Assembly: GCA_017311315.1 (NCBI GenBank)
Contig: CM029650.1
Span: forward strand, 20,224,456 to 20,288,455
Direction of reading: 5' to 3'
DNA from: Dendrocalamus latiflorus
Lineage: Eukaryota; Streptophyta; Magnoliopsida; Poales; Poaceae
Length of the DNA stretch: 64,000 nucleotides
Part shown: positions 11,801 to 47,522 of the stretch, piece by piece
How the letters are laid out: the number at the start of each line of letters is the position of its first letter
Position numbering within the stretch: position 1 is the stretch's first letter
Notes under the pieces: model-generated
Database searches by the model: none
What the model saw: only the letters and a program-made list of their open reading frames with translations
Told to the model about the DNA's origin: nothing
Translations under genes and position numbers: made by a program

Positions 11801-12105
11801 CTTCGACCACGATGCATCATCTCGATGCTTCGACCACGGGCACTCGACCACAGCCACTGCGACCATGGTACTCCTCTGAGTATGCACTGACGACTACAAC
11901 TATCGATTATCGACTATTGACCACGACTGCCAATTATCGACCACGACTTGTCGACTATCGACTACGACTGTTGACTATCGACCACATACAAGCACCACGA
12001 CCATGGCGCTACTTCGATCACGGTCGCTACGACCATGCCTTCTCGCGTGTGGCTTCGACTATGGCACCGACGATCATGTACAAATCATCAAGATTAATTC
12101 CAACA
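8827..12105 (+). mobile_element. Solo-LTR-like insertion, 3.28 kb
   Basis: It starts TGTTGGGAATT and ends AATTCCAACA, giving TG...CA ends with a short inverted repeat, and is flanked by ATATT at 8822-8826 and 12106-12110. The MCTP sequence reads on across the two flanks, so the ends are well fixed. There is no gag, pol, primer site or second LTR. The inner sequence has a GC-rich block (9050-9800), an AT-rich block, and a polyadenylation-like AATAAAG near 11610, as in the long LTRs of some rice gypsy elements. The last 370 bases are rich in CGACCAC motifs and may be a nested piece. A solo LTR left by recombination is the simplest reading; the family is not assigned. Confidence 0.75.
11740..12060. 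repeat. CGACCAC-rich block
   Basis: Many copies of CGACCAC, CGACTA and the complement GTGGTCG in irregular spacing. The same vocabulary occurs in the copia LTRs at 46.6-47.5 kb and 49.9-50.8 kb, in the copia interior at 49.1-49.5 kb, and at 50.95-51.8 kb. Confidence 0.6.
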
Positions 12106-12518
12106 ATATTACCGTTGCTGTAGCATCCCTCCAGCTTGTCAATGCTTGGATCCTCTCCCCACACGATGCAAAATCTCCCACGACTGTCTGTACCCTGCCG
12201 GCAACACTCCTTAGTCTGTCATACCTCATCATTACCAAATCGAAATCCTCAGAAATTGGGAACGTATCAAATTCCTCGTCGAGCTCATCTGGAAGTGCAA
12301 TCTCTGTATGAGATGACACTGTCTAATTTTGTAGGATAAGAAGGGCGCCGCCGGTAGTTCCGCATAGTAACTGATGGGCGTATGAACTCATGAAACAAAA
12401 GAACTACAACGAAAGCGGCATGGGCCAGCAAAGTGCTTGCAGGATTCTTCCATGAACGTATATACACAAACCAACTGTAAAGCTTAGTCAAGACTGAGAT
12501 GACTCCGATGATACTATA

Positions 12519-12917
12519 GGGGTGTGTTTGGTTCGTGGATGGAGGTTATATCGTATATCCTGATTGAGTGGACGCAGGTTGAGTGGAATCGTATTTCAGA
12601 AAAAGAAGATGTTTGGTGAGGTTACATGAGCGGATGCAAAAAAAACTGAGATGTTGTTTGGTTGCCTGTATGAGCGGATGCAGTCTACCAAACCTGAGAG
12701 GCTGACACGTGGGACCGCATAAGATACACTGCATCAACCCATCCAGGATGGCCAGTGAAGCTCATTTTGAGCGTATCCACCCATCCAGAATGAGGGCGTA
12801 TTTTTGCATCCGCTCATGCAGGTTGCATCCACTTATACAGGCAACCAAACAGTCTCTTTCTCAGATTATACGGATCCACCCAGCCAGGACGAAGGAGATT
12901 CAGGCAACCAAACACAC
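12519..12917. mobile_element. Tourist-like MITE, about 400 bp
   Basis: It begins GGGTGTGTTTGGTT and ends AACCAAACACAC, an inverted repeat seen in many grass MITEs, with a second internal copy of GTTTGGTTGCCTG near 12655. It has no coding capacity. The target duplication cannot be fixed, because the right end was caught in the neighbouring tandem duplication. It sits inside the MCTP pseudogene. Confidence 0.75.
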
Positions 12918-13240
12918 ATGTTCGTCTTGCTCTTCCGCATGCTACAACGGAGGGTGCTCACATCACACATGTACTCCACAACATCTTGCATGAGGTAAGA
13001 TGTACCGAGCTGATCTAAATGATTAAACCTCGGCGGACGGATTGCTCGATGGCAACCTCAAAGTGCTTAGTTCTCAACACACATGTTCGTCTTGCTCTTC
13101 CGCATGCTACAACGGAGGGTGCTCACATCACACATGTGCTCCACAACATCTTGCATGAGGTAAGATGTACCGAGCTGATCTAAATGATCAAACCTCGGCG
13201 GACGGATTGCTCGATGGCAACCTCAAAGTGCTTAGTTCTC
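12911..13240. repeat. 165-bp tandem duplication, two units
   Basis: 12911-13075 and 13076-13240 differ at only two bases (TACTCC/TGCTCC and GATTAAA/GATCAAA). Both units start with AACACACATG, which includes the last bases of the MITE, so the duplication is younger than the MITE insertion. The content is MCTP coding sequence in reverse. Confidence 0.9.
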
Positions 13241-13699
13241 AACACATGGAGTGCTTAAGCTACTCATCGAGCTGCAGCTTACTGTAGTCCTAATATGCAA
13301 TGGCTTTGTTTTTTGGGTTGGGGTTTTTAGTTTCGATTTTTTGGAAATTGAAATAAAAAAGACGGTTTCTCCAAGTAACTTCTCAAAGTCACTTCTTTAA
13401 ATAATTTCTTAAATCTACTAATATATATACCATATTAATATCTTCACCATCATCACTATATAAAAAAATCACAGCTAATAGTTCATGCTGCTTCCAATGG
13501 TCATCCGGCACAGACAAAGATCAGGGCCAACATCGCAGGATCCCCCGGTGGGCGCAGTCCGGCGTAAACGGCGACGTGGCGAGCCCCCGTTGGGCGCGGG
13601 CCGGTGGCCACCCTCGAGACGCCACAACGTGCCCCCCCCTCCCTTTCTAATCCTGACCCGACTCCATCCCGACCCGGGCTCGGACGGACTCGACCGGGG

Positions 13700-13830
13700 A
13701 GCCACGTGGCGGGGCACCGCCACACGCCCGCCGCCACGTGCGCGCGAGGCCTCCCGTCGCAGCGCGACACGCAAACCGGAGATGTGAGGCCGGGGCCTCT
13801 CCAATCCGCGCGCGGGGTGTGTATATATAC
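13700..13830 (+). promoter_or_regulatory. Promoter of the 94-aa gene
   Basis: Two perfect G-boxes CACGTG at 13703-13708 and 13735-13740 lie upstream of a TATA box (TATATATA, about 13820-13828), with the ATG 110 bases later. G-boxes are bound by bHLH and bZIP factors in light, ABA or clock control; which applies here is not known. Confidence 0.6.
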
Positions 13831-13937
13831 GAGGCCACACAACGCTCGCAGGCACCCCACACCCAGCGGACACACGTACTTGTACGTGTCGCGTATTTTT
13901 CTGCGTAAGATAGGTAGGTAGGTAGGTGGCGCCGGAG

Positions 13938-39670
<25,733 letters not shown>

Positions 39671-40429
39671 TTCTAACTAAGATTGGAAGGTTTTCAGATC
39701 ACTCCAATTCACTGATGTATGACGAACGAAACCAGCTCAATCTGTGTTGGCACCTTGTCTACCTGACGGTGGCGAGAGTTCGAACAGCGGATGGCGGCAG
39801 GGAGTAGGAGCACCTGTAAATCCGTTTCCTACCGACCAATAAAGGCCATCTTCTTTTAGGTTTAAGGTTTTGTGCTCGAGACGGTGGCAGACGGAAACGC
39901 TAACGCTGGCGTGCACATTGGCAGGCTTAGAAAGCTTTTTATAGAAACGATTTTAAGAAACCGCTTAGAGAAATGTCCTATTGTTTAGGCTTCCGAAAAA
40001 TCAAAGTGAAAAGCAAAAAAGAACTTGACCAAAAAGCAGGCGGCAGCTCTCCTGCCTGCGTTTCGTCAGAGGTTGGCTTGGCTCTACATTAACTAGTAGC
40101 TTTGTTGATTGGAACTGTATGCATCTGCTGCAGACTCAAAACATTTCGACAATCCATATTGCAACCAAACTAGTTAAAAAGTTTGTACTATCTGCCGGGA
40201 GCTTACGCCCACAATCAAGCAAAAGTTTGCACCTTGGGCCGCGTAGAAACGGCCAAGATCGTCGATGCTACCAGCTACACAAGGCCTGTCTGTCTGTACA
40301 GTGTATAAGTGAGCATTCAGAATCCCCGTTACCATGACGCTCAAGGGACAAACGACGATAGAATGTTATTGTGCTTATAATGTCGAATCCATTATAAGCA
40401 GCTCCGCTAAAGCAAAAACAATTTGGCTC

Positions 40430-40880
40430 TACATTAGTTAGCAGCTGTATTATTGGTTCCAACTGTCTGCGTCTGTTGCATATTTGCATTGACATACCTG
40501 AGTTTCATCAACCAAGGTGTTGCTTCGCTGGCTGCTGCTTCAAAATCTTCTTCATCAACTAAAACACCCACGGCTTCTTCTCCAAAATCTTCAATTCAAT
40601 TTGATGATACAAGCAAAAACTACATTGGCACTTTGTTGAAGATCGATGATGCTGGTTTTATCTGTCGGTAAATTTGGAGATCAAACTAGCACTGCATGTG
40701 CATTGTGCCCACCATCGATTAATCTTTTTTGATGAGATGTTCGCTTACGCGAATTTTCTTACGTACTGATACGCCATAACTGATAAGAAAGAGAGAGACA
40801 GGACCCGGGACCGGGACACCAGCTGCTTAAACAGATAAAATTCGGATCATGAACATTACTACTGTCACCCCCAGAACACA
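40430..40880. repeat. MCTP 3'-flank repeat, copy 1
   Basis: Matches 42530-43480 (GGCTCTACATTAG, TTGCATATTTGCATTGACATA, GACAGGAC...GGGACACCAGCTGCTT). Each copy lies 3' of an MCTP sequence, so the flank and the gene were duplicated together. A weaker relative occurs near 4470-4530. Confidence 0.7.
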
Positions 40881-41079
40881 CGAAATAAAATAGCATACCC
40901 CAGAGACTTCACTTATTTTGGAAACATTGACAAACTTCACTTACAAATTGATACGCAACTACAGTACAAACACAGGACTACACAATAGCAGTAGCTAGCG
41001 AGTTCCATCATGCTACTTCAGAACACATCTGAAGTAGATTGCCACCTTTCAATTAAGGGGTTTGCTTCACAACGCCCCT

Positions 41080-41304
41080 TCTAGAAAACTTTACGGACCT
41101 TAAAGCAAAGTTGTTAATATTAGGTGATGACAAATATAAACCAACCTATAAAAAGAAAATCAAATTGAAGATTAGCTATAGAGAAACTTGAATATTATGT
41201 AGGGGCAAATCTTCAATTTGATTTATTTTTTCAGGTTATGCATATTTTCCCTAACCTAATATTAACTACTTTGCTTTAAGATTCGTAAATCTTTCTAAAA
41301 ATAG
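41080..41304. repeat. Foldback (inverted repeat), about 225 bp
   Basis: The arms CTAGAAAACTTTACGGACCT... and the reverse complement of ...CTTTCTAAAAA pair over most of their length. The inner pair AAATCAAATTGAAGATT / AATCTTCAATTTGATTT is perfect. It is probably a MITE-like foldback; RNA from it would form a long hairpin. Confidence 0.75.
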
Positions 41305-41605
41305 GTGTACCCAAGCACACCCCAATTATTCTTTCTTCAGCCGATCGATCTAGTTGCAGGAGGATTCCGATGGTTGCTATAGCCTCCACCTTTACTCGAT
41401 CACATGACAATATGAGATGCACTCCTCAGACGAGACCGTACTCAACTGGAGTTGGTTATGTCGATCCTAGTGTTCACCAAAATATCCATAACAAATCAAC
41501 AACGTGGTCAAATACAGATACCATGTCTTAATCACGATAAGGGAAAAAAGCACAATCTGGTTATCCGAATCAACAAAATAATATAGCGAGGAGAAGCAAC
41601 TAACT

Positions 41606-41888
41606 GAGCATCTGCAATGGGTCTATAGCAGCTCTCTACAAGAGAGTCCATGTCATCAACTGTCCTACGTGGAAGATATTAAATGAAGAAAGAGAACGCA
41701 GCTCTCTACAGCTCTAGAGATAGTCTATAGCGCCAAACGAGGCAGCCTCCATAAATTCTGTGTGTGCATGTAAACATCAAATAGCTATCCTTATAGATAG
41801 TTCTTTAGAATGCTAACTTTAGTGTGTACTATATAGATGATGTGGAAGTCTTATAGTTAGTTACTAGCTATAACCATTGCAGATGAGT
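41606..41888. mobile_element. MITE, about 283 bp
   Basis: Ends GAGCATCTGCAATGG and CCATTGCAGATGAG share a perfect 12-bp inverted repeat CATCTGCAATGG. Interior matches (GTCTATAGC / GCTATAACC) extend it. No coding capacity. The target duplication is not clear, so the superfamily is left open. Confidence 0.65.
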
Positions 41889-41924
41889 CCAGCACTAACA
41901 ACCCCCAACATTTATTGAAGTGTT

Positions 41925-42240
41925 TTAGAGCAAGCTGTCTGCACTACTCGGCAATCGCCGAAAGAAGTTCGCAAAGAACGACGGCGTCTTCCGGCGGAGC
42001 ATGGGGGGCCTCATGATGTAAAACCCCGTTACTGCCACAAGAACCTTGAATGGTACAAAATACACCACCACTGCTGCCATGAGAGTGAAGAGTTCAAAGA
42101 TTGCAGTCGCTGTAGGATCTCTCCAGCTTAACAATGATTGGATCTTTTCCCCCAGAGTTGCTAAATCACCCACGACCGTCTGCACCCTGCCGGCGATGCT
42201 CCGTAGTCTATCGTACCTCATTCTTACCAGCTCGTTACTC
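41925..42240 (-). pseudogene. MCTP 3' fragment
   Basis: An uninterrupted frame for the last 98 residues of an MCTP protein: YDRLRSIAGRVQTVVGDLA, SLLSWRDPTATAIFE, VYFVPFKVLVAVTGFYIM (second membrane segment), RRKTPSFFANFFRRLP and a final DSLL with stop. Upstream of 42240 the homology stops at unrelated sequence. It is a truncated tandem copy of the gene at 43588-46443. Confidence 0.9.
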
Positions 42241-42529
42241 TGAAAGCGGCAGCTCCGCGAGGTTCTCGGCTCCCGCGAGTGCCCAGGTGGCAGCCTCCTC
42301 TTTGACGTGGGCTATGAGTGAGTCCGTAGTGGACGCCATTGATCGGAAAATTCGAGCATTTCGCTCCTTCCAAAGCATTTCGCTCCGTGAGGTTTTCGTT
42401 TCTTCTTTCGCTTCCTCTTTGCTTGCGTCCTTTTGCTCTGAAGTCTGAACATGTAAATTCGCTTTTCTACTGATCCATGATAAGCAGCTCCCCTGACCTA
42501 CCTTTCGTCAGCTAAAGCACAATCAATTT

Positions 42530-42805
42530 GGCTCTACATTAGCGACTGTTCTATTGATTCCAACTGTACGCGTTTGTTGCATATTTGCATTGACATACCT
42601 GAGTTTCATCGATCAAGGTGTGCATGCATGTATTGCAGTTCCCTGGCCTCTTCTCCAAAATCTTCATGAACTAAAACACCCATGGCTTCTCCAAAATCTT
42701 CGATCTTCTGTCAAAAAAAGATCTTCAGTTCAATTTGATCTATGCTAAAAAACTATCAGAAGCAATGAAGGCACAAACTTCCCATAGCTGGCTTGGTGCC
42801 TGTCC

Positions 42806-42837
<32 letters not shown>

Positions 42838-43480
42838 CTTCTTCTTCTTCTTCTTCTTCTTCTTCTTCTTCTCCCTCTTCTTCTTCTTCCTCTTCCTCCT
42901 CCTCCTCCTTCCTCTTCTTCCTCCTCCTCCTCCTCCTCCTCCTCCTCCTCCTCCTCCTCCTCCTCCTCCTCCTTCTTCTTCTTCTTCTTCTTCTTCTTCT
43001 TCTTCTTCTTCTTCTTCTTCTTCTACCTGGTAGGCAAGTTAATGCAAAAGCTATGTTTATCCTAAAAAAAGAGAGAATTTTTTACGAACTAGCCCAGTTT
43101 GGAACGCAGGAATTTTTCCTGATTATTGCGAGAATTGAATTGTTTCCTATGAGATTTTTGCATTCCAAACTAGCTCTCGGTGGTTCTAACAAGATGCAGG
43201 TTGCTGATGTAAGTAAAACTGCATTGGTAATTTGTTGAAGAAAGATGATGGTTTTATCTGTCGGTGAATCTGGAGATTAAACTAGCACTGCATGTGCATT
43301 GTGCCCAGCTTTCAATTAATCTTTTTTGACGAGATGTGTTTCTTGCGTGAATTTTCTTATAAACTGATAAGTCATAAGTGTACCAAGAAATGATCAGAAA
43401 CAGAAAGAGTGACAGGACTGGGGACACCAGCTGCTTTAAGGAAAATTTCGGACCATGAACAGTACTACTATCACCCCCAG
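42530..43480. repeat. MCTP 3'-flank repeat, copy 2
   Basis: Second copy of 40430-40880, enlarged by the CTT/CCT microsatellite. Confidence 0.7.
42807..43024. repeat. (CTT)n(CCT)n(CTT)n microsatellite
   Basis: About 218 bases of TTC and TCC triplets. The Ser- and Leu-run open frames through it are artefacts. Confidence 0.97.
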
Positions 43481-43587
43481 AACACACAAAATTAGATGGC
43501 ACGATCTTGTTATCTGAATTAAACAATGTAGATCAGCTTGATCAAGAGTCCAATGCTGGCAGTCCCAACCTTTAATGCGTTAGTATT

Positions 43588-46443
43588 TTAGAGTAAAATA
43601 TCTTCCTTGCTCGGCACTCTATGCAGGAAGTTTATAACGAACGACGGCGTCTTCCTCCGAAGCCTTGGATGCCTCATGATGTAAAACCCTGCTACTGCCA
43701 TAAGAACCTTGCACGGTACAAAATATAGCATGAGTGCTGCCATGAGAGCGAAGATCTCAAAGATTGCCGTTGCTCTAGGATCCCTCCAGCTCACCAATGA
43801 AAGAATCCTCTCGCCCTGAGATGCTATATTACCCACGGACTCCTGCACTCTGCCGCCGATTCTCCGTAGTCTATCGTACCTCCTTCTTACCACATCTGAA
43901 CTCTGACTAGTAGGGAAACTATCGAACTCCTCGTCAATCTCATCTGGAGTTGTAATACCTTCCTGGAAAAGCCTCAGATCAACATGCGGAGGACAGCATG
44001 GACGCCTCCGATTGTTCCGCACAGCCATGAAGACAACAGAGAGGAGCAACGACGGGAGTATCAGCTCATGAAACAACAGAGCTAGGACAAAGATGGCATG
44101 AACCAGTAAAGTAGCTGCAGGATTCCTCCATGAGCGCACATCTTGGAACCACCTGGTGAACGATATCAACCCTGATATGACTTCCATAATCCGCAACAAG
44201 TTGGCCTTAGATTTCCGCATACTCCAAATGTGAGAGCACATGCTAGACAAGTGCTCCAAGACTTCCTCCCTTAGGGCTGGCTCCATTCGACTGAGTCTGC
44301 TGAGCACAATTCGGACCGCTTGAAGGCGGAGATTGTCCAATTGCATGGGTGATATTGGGTGTGTGTAGTGCATCTCGGGTTGGGCGGGACGTGCGTACAT
44401 ACGTATCATGTTCAGTGATGATGCCGATGAGAACCTAACTGCAAGCTGCAGCTCACCCATTCTCTTGACCCCAGAAGGAGAAAGAATGAAAATAGGGTAC
44501 GAGTGAGCATATATTCGCCCGGTCTCAAGCCCAGAAATACGGACTCGTATCTTGCCTAACTCGGTATCCCGGTTGACACCTGTAGTTTTCCCCTCAAGCT
44601 GGCAATTGTCGAAAATACCAACGGTCAGGACGGTTGCAGTGTCATAGACATCCCATTTGTACTGCTCATTGAATACAGGATTGCATGAAGCAATAACGGT
44701 GCGAGTTCGTCCCCACATACCGCCATACTTTGCCACGCAATATGGGTCCAGTGTTGATTTCCCATATCGTCTATTTGTGGTAGTGAGTCCACTCGCACGA
44801 AGAATTCCGAGCTCAAGCAAACCAATCGGTGGGTTCCAGAGTTGCTTGTCAGCTGGTCTCGTATCATCCATGTAGTATTTAGGATCATATAGGACTTGGT
44901 ATCCACCGTCCAAGGAGCTCCCAAGATGAATGCGCATGCGGTTGTTGTCGTCGTCGTTGTTGATGATGGCACCTTCTAACTGTGGCGAGGCCGGCTTTTG
45001 AAGATCGAACCACCGGGGCTTGACAAAACTGTTGCCAGCTCGCTTCTCCAAGGATGCCAATGGTATATCGATTTGGCCGACAACCTTGTCTCTGTCACCA
45101 GGGTCTCCTCTTGTGCAGACAGAAATTTTAAGAAGGTCACCCTCGAATGGCTCCGCCACAACAAACATAAGTTCTTCATTCCAGACATAACTAGTTACCA
45201 TCACTTTCTTCGTTGGCCTAGTCCTCAGATTCTGCTCCCCCACAAATGCCCTGACAAACACTTTTGGAATGCTGGCCTCGTCATCATCTATTGTAATGCC
45301 CTGAGCCTGAATTACGGAGAGCCGCATGCACCACAGGCTTGGATTCTCGTATAATTTGGGACGAATTCCAGATAGCTGAGAGATGCCCGCGCCTACAGTA
45401 TCTGAGATCCATGCATGGCGATACGCCCAATCCGCCTGTGACCCTTTCCAGATCGCAAGCATCAGGCTGCCCTGGGCTGATCTCTTCCCGCTATAGTCGA
45501 CGAGCTGGTACCACATTGGTTCCAATGGGATATCATGCGGGGTGCGTTTTAGAATGTCCGCTAGATCGAAGCAAAGCATCCCTACAAACTCATCTCTGAC
45601 CAGATCCTTATCATTGACTACGACATGCACTCTGGGGCAGGCTGATGGCAAGGGGAAAGCAAAAATTGTGTTCCATTCCGGGTTTTTGTTCCTCTTCAAG
45701 TACTCGGTGACGCCTTTATAATCACCAAACTTCACCTCCACGTACGGATCAAGGCTGCCATTGGCGTCCACATCCGGCAATCCACAAGCCTTTACAATGC
45801 GCACAAAAAGAAACTGCATTTGCTCAACCACCATGCCAGGTTCGAAACATGGATTGATTTCTTTCGGAACAGCATCAGAAGGTTGCAATGATACTTCATC
45901 AGCTTTGCTTGAAGATGGCCAAGGGGCACTAGTCATTGGAGGAAATTGCTCAGAAAGGTTGGTTAAAGGATTACAATCCCAACTTTCATGCTGGAGTTCA
46001 TTAGCATCAGAAAGGAACACCTTAAGGACGAGCGCTCCTTTGGCGCGTGATAGTACCCGGCCAGTACTCTGCCATGGATAACGCAGTACCCGGCCAGTAC
46101 TCTTCCATGGATAGCGCATGGCAACTGCGTCAGCTGAATTGTGGCAGAAAGAAGCCTCAGAAAGCTGGATCTTGCCAAGCAACGACCTTGAGTTCCTGAT
46201 CTGATCGACGCTATAGACATAAGCTTCAAGAGTGACGTCACCCGAAGGGTCAATTTGCTCTGTAGTATCATATTGGAATCGGAAGGTCTCATTCCATACA
46301 GGAGAGCGAACATTTTCCTTGTTGGACGTAGTGAAACTTTGACTGTTGAAACGGAGCTCCACCGAATAATTGTTCAGTGAGGTATTGCAGCTTGAGGGGA
46401 CATCGGCGCTTATAACATCCACAACCAGATAACAATACGCCAT
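43588..46443 (-). CDS. MCTP: multiple C2 domain and transmembrane protein, 951 aa
   Basis: Intact single-exon gene. Four C2 domains: about 3-105 (LVVDVISADVP, VWNETFRF), 208-320 (LFVRIVKACGLPDVD, DPYVEVKFGDYKGVT, NPEWNTIFAF), 368-490 (LSVIQAQGITIDDDE, VWNEELMFV) and 540-665 (LGILRASGL, DPYCVAKYGGMWGRT). The C-terminal PRT_C region (about 700-951) has two membrane stretches, VHAIFVLALLFHELILPSLL (about 785) and ALMAALMLYFVPCKVLMAVA (about 900). Plant MCTPs (QUIRKY, FTIP1) tether ER to plasma membrane at plasmodesmata and guide mobile signals. C2 domains bind lipids, often with Ca; not all Asp ligands are kept. The acceptor-like CCCCGCAG just before the ATG suggests a 5' UTR intron. A copia element lies 143 bp upstream. 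Confidence 0.93.
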   Translation of the reverse strand: MAYCYLVVDVISADVPSSCNTSLNNYSVELRFNSQSFTTSNKENVRSPVWNETFRFQYDTTEQIDPSGDVTLEAYVYSVDQIRNSRSLLGKIQLSEASFCHNSADAVAMRYPWKSTGRVLRYPWQSTGRVLSRAKGALVLKVFLSDANELQHESWDCNPLTNLSEQFPPMTSAPWPSSSKADEVSLQPSDAVPKEINPCFEPGMVVEQMQFLFVRIVKACGLPDVDANGSLDPYVEVKFGDYKGVTEYLKRNKNPEWNTIFAFPLPSACPRVHVVVNDKDLVRDEFVGMLCFDLADILKRTPHDIPLEPMWYQLVDYSGKRSAQGSLMLAIWKGSQADWAYRHAWISDTVGAGISQLSGIRPKLYENPSLWCMRLSVIQAQGITIDDDEASIPKVFVRAFVGEQNLRTRPTKKVMVTSYVWNEELMFVVAEPFEGDLLKISVCTRGDPGDRDKVVGQIDIPLASLEKRAGNSFVKPRWFDLQKPASPQLEGAIINNDDDNNRMRIHLGSSLDGGYQVLYDPKYYMDDTRPADKQLWNPPIGLLELGILRASGLTTTNRRYGKSTLDPYCVAKYGGMWGRTRTVIASCNPVFNEQYKWDVYDTATVLTVGIFDNCQLEGKTTGVNRDTELGKIRVRISGLETGRIYAHSYPIFILSPSGVKRMGELQLAVRFSSASSLNMIRMYARPAQPEMHYTHPISPMQLDNLRLQAVRIVLSRLSRMEPALREEVLEHLSSMCSHIWSMRKSKANLLRIMEVISGLISFTRWFQDVRSWRNPAATLLVHAIFVLALLFHELILPSLLLSVVFMAVRNNRRRPCCPPHVDLRLFQEGITTPDEIDEEFDSFPTSQSSDVVRRRYDRLRRIGGRVQESVGNIASQGERILSLVSWRDPRATAIFEIFALMAALMLYFVPCKVLMAVAGFYIMRHPRLRRKTPSFVINFLHRVPSKEDILL

Positions 46444-46585
46444 AGCCTGCGGGGTAACAAGATTGCACGCAACATCAAAACAAGGACCATTTATTATCTA
46501 TATAACAGCACTGGGAAACAAAATATTATGTGTTGCATTAACCGCATACAAAGCAAGCACGCACAATCCCCGAAGGGATTGGATC

Positions 46586-47498
46586 TGTTGGAAATAATCT
46601 AGTTTTAGAAGACGCATACAAAGTTGGGAAGTAATCGAAGTCAAGACGGAGGAGAAATCAGAAGTCGAAGTTAAAGCCGAGTTCCAGACGAAGTCGTATC
46701 AGAGTCAAAATTCAAAGTCGTAGTTGGAAACCGAGTCGAAGTCGTATAAGACTCGGAGTCGGAGTAGGTTGAGAACCCGTGTTGAATTAGAACAGCCGGG
46801 TATAAAAAGAGGCTGAGAGCCATGTATTCGATGAACCAAGCAGTTGAGAAAATACCACAAAGAGGGAGAAACACAGAGCATTGTTTTGTCGTGTGTTTGC
46901 GCAAGACGTGGTCGGAAGGACTCACGATCACCGCAAGCGTGATCAGGAGGAGTTACGACCACGGCAAAGTTCCAGCAGGCGTAGTCAGGAGGCGCTACGA
47001 CCACGGCAAAGGAACAGTGTTTTTACGACTACGGCTAAGGAGCGAACAACGTGGTCGTAAGGGGATCGACTACGCAGGGAAGGCTACGACCACGGTGAAG
47101 ATGGTCGTAAGGAGTCGAAGGTGGTCGTAACGAGCTACGACTACACCGGGAAGGCCAGAACGTGGTCGGAAGCGACTCCGACCACGTTGAAGGAAGTGAA
47201 CGTGGTCGTACGGGTGTTCGACCACGGTGAACAGTGATCGCCAGCATCACTGCGTGATCGTAGAAGGTTTCGATCACGGTATCTCGAGCGGCTGAAGGAA
47301 GGCAGCGGCAGCGATATCGCAGAGCAGTCGTAAATTGCTACAGTAAATTTACGACCACGTTGAAAAAGCGATCGGAAGAGTTTGAAGCGTTCGGAACTGG
47401 TCGTAAGTACTCTGAACCGATCGTATTTGATTCACACCGGTCGTAAACGACTCTAACCGGTCGTAAAAGGTCCTGGGAGGTCGTAAGACCTTACAACA
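46586..47498 (+). repeat. Copia element 5' LTR
   Basis: 913 bp with many CGACCAC/GTGGTCG motifs from 46910 on. TATAAAAAGAGG near 46800 is the likely TATA box. Confidence 0.93.
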
Positions 47499-47522
47499 CT
47501 TGGTATCAGAGCCTGGTGAAAC

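Larger units (their letters stand above)
12106..13250 (-). pseudogene. MCTP pseudogene, upstream part
   Basis: The minus strand encodes MCTP segments in correct order but in changed frames. From 13250 downward these are a helix with MQDVVEYMCDV and SMRKSKTNM (matching the SSMCSHIWSMRKSKAN region of the intact gene), then WFVYIRSWKNPASTLLAHAAF and VVLLFHEFIRPS (first membrane segment), then DELDEEFDTFP, YDRLRSVAGRVQTVVGDFA and LTSWRDATAT. Frames shift between segments. A MITE (12519-12917) and a 165-bp tandem duplication break it further, and the LTR insertion separates it from its last exon part at 8640-8826. It cannot make a whole protein. Confidence 0.82.

Noticed and set aside
42735..43238. 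167-aa open frame with Ser and Leu runs
   Set aside because: It is created by the CTT/CCT microsatellite.
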